From Candidatus Gottesmanbacteria bacterium RIFCSPHIGHO2_01_FULL_40_15 (GTDB lineage Bacteria > Patescibacteriota > Microgenomatia > 2-02-FULL-39-11): a DNA stretch of 33,883 bases. Within the stretch, counting starts at the first letter, position 1. Each line of letters begins with the position of its first letter. The position numbers were made by a program, and so were the translations under genes. The stretch spans positions 4,877 to 38,759 of the forward strand of contig MFJF01000005.1 in the NCBI GenBank assembly GCA_001779115.1, given 5' to 3'. The notes under the pieces are model-generated. The model was not told where the DNA came from, did no database searches, and was given only the letters and a program-made list of their open reading frames with translations. Below are positions 27,632 to 33,883 of the stretch, piece by piece.

Positions 27632-27661
27632 TTTATAGCAGATTTGAAGATTAGCTGTCAA
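27632..27661 (-). promoter_or_regulatory. Sigma70-type promoter of the ilv operon
   Basis: Minus strand TTGACA (27661-27656), 18-nt spacer, TATAAA (27637-27632); lies directly after the stop codon of the upstream gene. Confidence 0.8.
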
Positions 27662-28837
27662 CTATCTTTTTTTAGACCGGCCCCGGGATGTTTCCTGAAC
27701 ATGCGGTTTCCGGGAAAAGCCGGCTGCCAAAAGTGTGGCACCGAATCCGATAACGGGTACTATAAAAGAGAATAATGGCCCGAAAAGGGGAATCATGATT
27801 AAAATCCAGTATATCAGCAATCCGGCAGTCAGAACCCAGACGGGTTTCGGATCAGCGGATAACCTGCCGATAAAAATTTTCCCTAAATAAAAAATCACCG
27901 GAATTCTGGCAATATAGAAAAACAGCAAATACAGAAGCAAAATAAAAATTGCCAGCGGAATTCCGATTATTGTCAGAGTAAATATAATAATTAAAACAAA
28001 GATCAGAAAAGGGCTGATTATACCCCAAATAAAGGACATTAACGGTTTTTCCTGCAAATTGGTTACCGTAGTTTTGAGAAAAATCGGAAAGAGACCCAGA
28101 AATATCAGACCCGTAAAGTAAGTCAGTATAAGACTTGAGACTCTGGCAGCAGCAAATAATTTATTTTTAACTTCGGCTGTTTTAACGGGAGGACCTGAAA
28201 CCCGATTGAAATTAACCGATCCGGTTATCAGAGCGGTGTCATCAATTGAAGCTCTATCGCCGCTCCAATAATTCAAATCACCCTGTACCTGACCCTTACC
28301 GGCAACTCTTAACACACCTATGGCAGCATCAACATTACCGTTAACTGTATTATTAAGCGTCATATTTCCTCCGGCTGCCTTGACATAACCGGCAACAGGA
28401 GCGTTGAGAGTAAAATTTCCGAAAACGGCAGCCAATCCCCTGTTAAGTTCGGCGCTTTGTATAATTTCAATATTGCCCCCGGCAATTGAGGTATTCCGGC
28501 CGGTCCGGCCTGAAAGTGTTACCTGTCCGCCGACAATTCTCAAATTCTGCATTACAATTCCCGAAACATTGATCGTACCGCCGGCAGCAAGAAGATCGCC
28601 GTTAACCTGCCCGTCGATAAAAATTTGACCGCCGGCAGCATAAACATCACCGTTGACCAATCCTGAAATTTCCACTCTTTCGGCAGCAATGAATAAATCC
28701 TCATTGACTACTTCTCCCTGGGGCAAGCGGTATATTTTTGAAGCCTGAAACTGAGGAGTGACGTCACCCTGGGCAAAAATTCCTTTTACGGAAATGAAAA
28801 GAAGAAAAGCAACCGCGACAAATACTTTTTTCATCAT
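27662..28837 (-). CDS. Polymer-forming (bactofilin-like) repeat protein with signal peptide and C-terminal TM helices
   Basis: Repeating 'GLVNGDVYAAGGQIFIDGQVNGDLLAAGGTINVSG' beta-helix pattern followed by several TM segments. Confidence 0.8.
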   Translation of the reverse strand: MMKKVFVAVAFLLFISVKGIFAQGDVTPQFQASKIYRLPQGEVVNEDLFIAAERVEISGLVNGDVYAAGGQIFIDGQVNGDLLAAGGTINVSGIVMQNLRIVGGQVTLSGRTGRNTSIAGGNIEIIQSAELNRGLAAVFGNFTLNAPVAGYVKAAGGNMTLNNTVNGNVDAAIGVLRVAGKGQVQGDLNYWSGDRASIDDTALITGSVNFNRVSGPPVKTAEVKNKLFAAARVSSLILTYFTGLIFLGLFPIFLKTTVTNLQEKPLMSFIWGIISPFLIFVLIIIFTLTIIGIPLAIFILLLYLLFFYIARIPVIFYLGKIFIGRLSADPKPVWVLTAGLLIYWILIMIPLFGPLFSFIVPVIGFGATLLAAGFSRKPHVQETSRGRSKKR

Positions 28838-28877
28838 TAAATATGTACAGTTTATTTAACTGAAATAAGTATTTTTG

Positions 28878-29816
28878 TCAATTACAGTAAGAATTTTTTA
28901 AAGAGATCATAAGATGATTGCTTCGTTGACTTTTAATTATATTTAAAAAATATTTATTTTGGTATTGCAAACCCTGACGTTTATAAATATCGGCCAATAA
29001 CCGGAAAGCGTCCATGTCATTTTGGTTTTTTTCCAGATTAAGGCAGGCTTTTACTAATTTTAAAAAATCATTAAATCCGGGTATCAGCTGTTGAGGCAAT
29101 ATCTTATGTAAAACCGCCGTCAGTACTGCAACACGATGTTCCAAATACAAAAATTTTAATGGAAATCTTTGGTGATATATTTTATCCTTATCTTTGATTC
29201 TTCTCAACAATAAAATTTCAGGAACTTTGCCGCCTTTAAATGATAAAAACATTTTCACCCATAACTGCTTATCACTGAAGAGAATGAATCCAGGGTTCCA
29301 TTTTAGACGCTTATAACATTTTCTTTCGCAAAGGAATGTCGGTGAACAGACATCCATAAAAAGTATAACCTGGAAAATTATAAACGGCCAGGGAAAAAGT
29401 TTTGAATTGTAAACTTTACGGCTGGGGTGGATTACTTTTTTACCTGACTTATCAATAATATCAACTTCAGTAAAACAAAAATCAAGATTGTTCCGGCGCA
29501 TATATTCAATCTGATTTACAGTTTTATCAGGAAGATAAATATCGTCCTGAGAGGCAGAAGCAATATAATTTCCTGCAGCTTTTTTTATCCCGTTATTTCT
29601 GGCTGCAGCTAAACCCATAGCGGATTGCCGGATAATCTTTATTCTATTATCTCTTTTTCCAAACTGTTTTAGGATGTTTAAAGAACTATCTACTGATCCG
29701 TCATCAACGGCTATTATCTCCAAATTAATACCCTTTTGACTTATTAGCGACTGAAGAGTTTGCGGCAATGTTTTTTCACCGTTTCGGACACATAATATAT
29801 AACTCACTAAATTCAT
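28878..29816 (-). CDS. Family 2 glycosyltransferase
   Basis: 'VSYILCVRNGEKTLPQTLQSLISQKGINLEIIAVDDGSVDSSLNIL', 'AAARNNGIKKAAGNYIASASQDD'; start set to 'MNLVSYIL', ORF is open to 29945. Confidence 0.87.
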   Translation of the reverse strand: MNLVSYILCVRNGEKTLPQTLQSLISQKGINLEIIAVDDGSVDSSLNILKQFGKRDNRIKIIRQSAMGLAAARNNGIKKAAGNYIASASQDDIYLPDKTVNQIEYMRRNNLDFCFTEVDIIDKSGKKVIHPSRKVYNSKLFPWPFIIFQVILFMDVCSPTFLCERKCYKRLKWNPGFILFSDKQLWVKMFLSFKGGKVPEILLLRRIKDKDKIYHQRFPLKFLYLEHRVAVLTAVLHKILPQQLIPGFNDFLKLVKACLNLEKNQNDMDAFRLLADIYKRQGLQYQNKYFLNIIKSQRSNHLMISLKNSYCN

Positions 29817-29845
29817 GCAATAACTCTCCGGTGGCTTGATTTTAC

Positions 29846-29873
29846 TTGTAATATATTTAGCCATACGTATAAT
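29846..29873 (+). promoter_or_regulatory. Predicted promoter of the BKACE gene (near-leaderless)
   Basis: TTGTAA (29846-29851), 16-nt spacer, TATAAT (29868-29873); ATG begins 7 nt after the -10. Confidence 0.6.
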
Positions 29874-29880
29874 ACAATAA

Positions 29881-30714
29881 ATGCAAAAAGAACCGTTAAT
29901 AATAAACGTCTGTCTGACCGGTAATGTACCCACAAAAAAAGACAACCCCCATGTGCCTCTCTCTCCGGATGAAATAATTAAAGACGCCGCAGCTGTTTTG
30001 GAACTTGGGGCTACTTATCTCCATATACATGCCAGGGATGAAAACGGATATCCGGATTATAAAAAGGAAGTTTTTGCGAAAATTATTTCCGGAATAAAAA
30101 AGATAAACGACAAAGTAATAATTTGCGTCACTACAAGCGGAAGGATTTTTAAAAAAATAGAGGAAAGATCAGATGCATTAATGCTTAAAAATATTTTAAA
30201 GCCTGACTTTGCTTCCCTGACACTCGGATCTTTTAATTTTCCGAAAGAAGAGTGTATTAATGCTCCTGCCACAATCCAAGCGCTATATCTCCTGATGCGG
30301 GAAAAAGGTATTTTTCCTGAATGGGAAATTTTTGAACCGGGGATGCTCCATTTCGGAAATTACCTGGTTAACAATAAGCGTATCGAAAAACCCAGATGGA
30401 TTAATATTTTTATGGGATCATTGGGAACCGCACCGTTTAATGAAAATATGACCAGGCTTTTTTTATCCATGTTAAAACCAGATTGGCGTTTTGCCTTGGC
30501 CGGGGTAGGAAAATTCCAATACAGGGCTAATCAAATGTCTTTAAAAACGGGCGGACATGTCAGAGTCGGATTGGAAGACAGCTTTTACATGGACGGCGAA
30601 AAAAAAGACCCGGCAACAAATATAAGATTAGTAAAAAGAATCGTTAGTGAGGCAAAAGCCGTCGGCAGGGATATTGCCGATTTTAACATTACCAGAAAAC
30701 TGCTGCTGTCTTAA
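29881..30714 (+). CDS. BKACE family (3-keto-5-aminohexanoate cleavage enzyme-like, DUF849)
   Basis: 'INVCLTGNVPTKKDNPHVPLSPDEI', 'GATYLHIHARDENG', 'FEPGMLHFG', 'GGHVRVGLEDSFYM'. Confidence 0.9.
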   Translation: MQKEPLIINVCLTGNVPTKKDNPHVPLSPDEIIKDAAAVLELGATYLHIHARDENGYPDYKKEVFAKIISGIKKINDKVIICVTTSGRIFKKIEERSDALMLKNILKPDFASLTLGSFNFPKEECINAPATIQALYLLMREKGIFPEWEIFEPGMLHFGNYLVNNKRIEKPRWINIFMGSLGTAPFNENMTRLFLSMLKPDWRFALAGVGKFQYRANQMSLKTGGHVRVGLEDSFYMDGEKKDPATNIRLVKRIVSEAKAVGRDIADFNITRKLLLS

Positions 30715-30717
30715 CAT

Positions 30718-31371
30718 ATGAAAGAGATTTACCTGGTCGGAATGCAGAGCTTTTATATCTCTGAAGCTATAGATATTTGCGAACTTTCCGGGTACAAAAA
30801 AATTATACTGTTGGATAATCTGAACAATTTTCCAAAACACAAGATTTTCGGATACGATGTTATTAAATTAAAAGATTTTGCCTATACACCAAAAACTATA
30901 GACTATGTCTGCCCCATTCGTACCCCTTTTTACCGGAAGAGTATTATTAACGGGTTACCTGAAAATAAATTTAGACCGGTATCACTTATCCATCCTTCAG
31001 CCGTAATTGCCAGGAGTTGTGAGATATCGGGAAAAGGAGTTATTATCGGAGCAAATGCGGTTATCGGTGCCCAATCAAAAATCGGAAATTTTACATTGAT
31101 TAACAGAGGAGCATTAATCGGTCATGATGTAACGGTTTCCGATTTTGCCACAATCGAAAGCGGTGCCATTCTGGCAGGACAGACGGTAATCGGGTCGGGA
31201 AGTTATATTGCCATGGGAGCAAAAATTCTGCCTAAAATAAATATCGGACAGGATTCCATTGCTGCTGCCGGGGCAGTTGTCAGGGAAAATGTTTCAGATA
31301 ATACTATGGTTGCCGGTGTTCCGGCTGTTGTTAAAAAAAAATATACAGAGGGTTACCGCGGAACAGGATAA
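30718..31371 (+). CDS. NeuD-like sugar O-acyltransferase (left-handed beta-helix hexapeptide repeats)
   Basis: Hexapeptide repeats 'GVIIGANAVIGAQSKIGNFTLINRGALIGHDVTVSDFATIESGAILAGQTVIGSGSYIAMGAKI', C-terminal 'VVAGVPA'-like 'MVAGVPAVVKKK'. Confidence 0.85.
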   Translation: MKEIYLVGMQSFYISEAIDICELSGYKKIILLDNLNNFPKHKIFGYDVIKLKDFAYTPKTIDYVCPIRTPFYRKSIINGLPENKFRPVSLIHPSAVIARSCEISGKGVIIGANAVIGAQSKIGNFTLINRGALIGHDVTVSDFATIESGAILAGQTVIGSGSYIAMGAKILPKINIGQDSIAAAGAVVRENVSDNTMVAGVPAVVKKKYTEGYRGTG

Positions 31372-31391
31372 TTTGTAAAAAAACGGGCGGA

Positions 31392-33041
31392 TCAGATTTG
31401 TGAAACAAATTGAAACTTCCGGCTGTCAAACAGACCTTTATCAGACAGTTTCAGAGCGGGGATTACCAATAAAGCCATAAATGACAGCGTCATAAAGGGC
31501 GAAGTTAATCCTGATCCCAATTTTTTTGCCAGTAAATCCAATTTATGAAGCCGGAGAGCAACATGCTCCCCTATTTTATCCGACATTAATCCGGCTATCG
31601 GCAAGGGTAAAACGGAAACTCTGCCACCGACGGCTACGGCCAAGCCGCCTTTTGATTTAATAACACCGTTTACCGCATCCTTTAAATCCTTATCGGTTAC
31701 CCCGACACTGATAATATTATGTGAGTCATGGGCAACCGATGACGCTAAAGCTCCTTTTTTCAAACCGAAATTTTTTATAAATGATACTGCCGGTTTTTCC
31801 TTTTTATAGCGGTTAACAACGGCAATTTTTAAGATATCGCGGCTTGTGTCAGAGTTTAAATATCCGTTTTTTATTTTGGCTGTAGCATCAAATTTACCGG
31901 TTACAATTTGTCCGTCATAGGCAACGATGGCTTTTAATCTTTTATTACCTGCCCAGGGGAGGGAAAAATCTGAATCCGTTACCTTTTGAGCACTGAAATT
32001 ATTAATAATTTCCGGTTTTATTCTTTTTATCAGCGGGCGTCCGGAAGCGGCGACTTTTTGACCGTCAATAAAAACTGCCCTAATTTTGAAATCTGCCAAG
32101 TTATCAATTATCTGAAAATCAGCCCAATCACCCATTCTTAAGAGACCAACATTAAGCCGATAATGGTTAACCGGGTTTAAGGTTGCACAGCGGAGCACTT
32201 TAAATAAATCATATTCTCGGGAAACGGCCAGTTTTACCAATTCATTAATATGGCCTTTTATAAGATCCCCGGGATGCTTGTCGTCGCTTCCGAACATGCA
32301 CATATCGGGGTATTTATTCAAAAGAGGAATTAAGGCATTGAAATTTTTAGCGGCTGAACCTTCCCTTATGATAATTTTCATCCCGAGTCTTATTTTTTCC
32401 ACAGCTTCTTTGATTCCCACGGTTTCGTGATCTGTTGAAATACCTGCCTTTATATATTTTTTTAGTGCTTTGCCGGCCAAACCGGGCGCATGACCGTCAA
32501 TTGGTTTTTTGTTACTTTTGGCCAGTTTTATTTTTTCCAAAACATCGCTGTCACCGCTTAACACACCGGGATAGTTCATCATTTCGCTTAAATTTTTGAC
32601 CTCCGGCCTTTCAATCAAACTCTTAATTTCTTTTACTCCGAGTGTTCCCCCGGCTGTTTCAAAAGGCGTCGCCGGAACACAAGGGGATGCTCCGAAATAA
32701 AATTTGAACGGAACTTTTTGACCGTTACTTATCATATACTCAACACCCTTAATACCCAGAACATTGGCGATTTCATGGGGATCGGAAACTGCAGCCACTG
32801 TACCATGGACAACCGCCAGACGGGCAAATTCACAAGGGGGTATCATTGAGCTTTCGATATGAATATGGGCATCGACAAAGCCGGGGAAAATGAATTTCTT
32901 GGAAACCCTTTTTTGTTTTTTTATATCAGTTATTTTATTATCTTCAATTGTCAATCTGGCCGGATAGACAGCTTCTTTATGAATATCAACCAGATTACCG
33001 GCTATTTCAAATGATATATTGGCGGATTTTTTCCGGATCAT
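31392..33041 (-). CDS. ade: Adenine deaminase
   Basis: 'FPGFVDAHIHIESSMIPPCEFARLAVVHGTVAAVSDPHEIANVLG', 'GHAPGL', 'STDHE', 'VAHDSHNIISVGV'. Confidence 0.94.
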   Translation of the reverse strand: MIRKKSANISFEIAGNLVDIHKEAVYPARLTIEDNKITDIKKQKRVSKKFIFPGFVDAHIHIESSMIPPCEFARLAVVHGTVAAVSDPHEIANVLGIKGVEYMISNGQKVPFKFYFGASPCVPATPFETAGGTLGVKEIKSLIERPEVKNLSEMMNYPGVLSGDSDVLEKIKLAKSNKKPIDGHAPGLAGKALKKYIKAGISTDHETVGIKEAVEKIRLGMKIIIREGSAAKNFNALIPLLNKYPDMCMFGSDDKHPGDLIKGHINELVKLAVSREYDLFKVLRCATLNPVNHYRLNVGLLRMGDWADFQIIDNLADFKIRAVFIDGQKVAASGRPLIKRIKPEIINNFSAQKVTDSDFSLPWAGNKRLKAIVAYDGQIVTGKFDATAKIKNGYLNSDTSRDILKIAVVNRYKKEKPAVSFIKNFGLKKGALASSVAHDSHNIISVGVTDKDLKDAVNGVIKSKGGLAVAVGGRVSVLPLPIAGLMSDKIGEHVALRLHKLDLLAKKLGSGLTSPFMTLSFMALLVIPALKLSDKGLFDSRKFQFVSQI

Positions 33042-33103
33042 TTTCCATTACGGGATTAACTTGTTAATTTTACTAAAACCGGTCCGGAAAGAGAACGATT
33101 TCC

Positions 33104-33634
33104 TTATTCCAGACCGGGAGGTTTGGGGAATTCTCCGGAAAATTCCTCAAGTGCACGGGAATGCGGCAAAACAACACCGGGTAGATCATTTGGTATTGTT
33201 ATCCGTGAATTTATATTTTGGGCCGGAACTCTATCCGTATCGGGTCCGGTAGGTCCTGTATGGGAGAATTGTCCTGCGGGACTTGTTGGACCGGTTTCTT
33301 CTGTTATTCCTGTCGGACCTGACTGGTCCTCAGAAGAAATTTGCTGATTTTGTGTTACCCCGGTGACACCTAATAAACCGAATAAACGCCGGAAACCTAA
33401 ATTATTTCCCCGATTTTCCAAATCCAAATTTTCCTGAAAACTGAAATTCTGAGATGAGTTTCCCGATAGGGATTCGTTTTCATCATTATCAGGATTTAAA
33501 GATTTAGCCAATTGGGAAACAGCACTTCCTCTTTTAATATATTGGTCTTTATTAACAGGTGGAACAGAATCCGGCTGAGCCGGAAGCATATAAGAGGATA
33601 TTAAAGCCAATAGTGCGGCTAAAAATTCAGACAT
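33104..33634 (-). CDS. Low-complexity protein with short collagen-like Gly-Pro-Thr segments
   Basis: 'SGPTGITEETGPTSPAGQFSHTGPTGPDTD'; very strong SD AAAGGAGGTGA before the ATG. Confidence 0.7.
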   Translation of the reverse strand: MSEFLAALLALISSYMLPAQPDSVPPVNKDQYIKRGSAVSQLAKSLNPDNDENESLSGNSSQNFSFQENLDLENRGNNLGFRRLFGLLGVTGVTQNQQISSEDQSGPTGITEETGPTSPAGQFSHTGPTGPDTDRVPAQNINSRITIPNDLPGVVLPHSRALEEFSGEFPKPPGLE

Positions 33635-33657
33635 TAATTATTCACCTCCTTTTATAT

Positions 33658-33681
33658 AAAAAGCCCTGCCAGTTGGCAGGG
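33658..33681 (-). terminator. Intrinsic-terminator-like hairpin in the 5' UTR of the collagen-like gene
   Basis: Minus strand CCCTGCC-AACT-GGCAGGG-CTTTTT; 7-bp GC-rich stem plus U-run, 24 nt before the ATG. Confidence 0.75.
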
Positions 33682-33725
33682 ATAATAAATTATATCCGGA
33701 CAGACAGTTTCTAAAACGAGTGAAT

Positions 33726-33754
33726 ATTATAAAAAATCGCGTCAAATAGAGCAA
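33726..33754 (-). promoter_or_regulatory. Predicted promoter for the collagen-like gene
   Basis: Minus strand TTGCTC (33754-33749), 17-nt spacer, TATAAT (33731-33726). Confidence 0.5.
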
Positions 33755-33781
33755 TAAGGAAAATTTTGAAGACCGGATAGA

Positions 33782-33810
33782 TTGAGTTTATTGAGGCCAT
33801 TTGATATAAT
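33782..33810 (+). promoter_or_regulatory. Predicted promoter of rnpB
   Basis: TTGAGT (33782-33787), 17-nt spacer, TATAAT (33805-33810). Confidence 0.7.
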
Positions 33811-33815
33811 AAACG

Positions 33816-33883
33816 GACCTGTGGAAGCCGGATGACTACCCCGATGTTACACCGGGGAGGAAAGTCCAGACTGCAGAAAGCAG
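33816..33883 (+). ncRNA. rnpB: RNase P RNA, 5' portion (truncated by window end)
   Basis: Conserved GAGGAAAGTCC preceded by hairpin CCCCG...CGGGG and followed by CTGCAGAAAGCAG. Confidence 0.92.

Noticed and set aside
27476-27661. T-box riboswitch upstream of ilvD
   Set aside because: No AGGGTGGNACCGCG-type T-box sequence and no Stem I specifier layout; the Ile/Val-rich ORF with alternative hairpins fits a leader-peptide attenuator better.
29817-29945. Glycosyltransferase and BKACE genes overlapping on opposite strands
   Set aside because: The GT2 domain begins at 'MNLVSYILCVRNGE' (29816), so the upstream extension is probably not translated.
1-33883. tRNA genes or alternative genetic code (UGA recoding)
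   Set aside because: No cloverleaf or TTCGA-type T-arm seen in intergenic gaps, and genes end normally at TGA without in-frame recoding.

Overview
The window looks like chromosomal sequence from a small-genome bacterium, possibly CPR/Microgenomates-like. That lineage guess is inferred from gene content only. It encodes about 30 proteins and the 5' end of RNase P RNA. Housekeeping genes are the era 3' end, rdgB, gltX, a DacA-type carboxypeptidase, aspS, recJ, cca, secF and secD. Metabolic genes are an aminotransferase, an archaeal-type PEP carboxylase, adenine deaminase and a BKACE-family gene. There is a compact branched-chain amino acid operon on the minus strand: ilvD-ilvB-ilvN-ilvC-thrC*-ridA-ilvE. 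The two most interesting signals are in that operon. (1) A previously un-called 30-aa leader ORF ([30 protein letters not shown]), very rich in Ile/Val, sits behind a strong promoter ahead of ilvD. It overlaps competing hairpins and ends in a terminator-like hairpin that also sequesters the ilvD Shine-Dalgarno sequence, so it looks like a leader-peptide attenuator. (2) A threonine synthase carries a C-terminal LeuA-type allosteric domain and lies next to ridA, with no ilvA in the window. This suggests a feedback-regulated entry enzyme for isoleucine synthesis. Other signals are a RAYT (Y1 transposase) gene bracketed by identical 33-bp palindromic repeats with a third diverged copy inside the ilv operon, an AspRS lacking the GAD insertion domain, a fungal Ilv5-like KARI, and a collagen-like gene with a terminator-like hairpin in its 5' UTR. 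Family calls come from motif recognition only; no database search was run.
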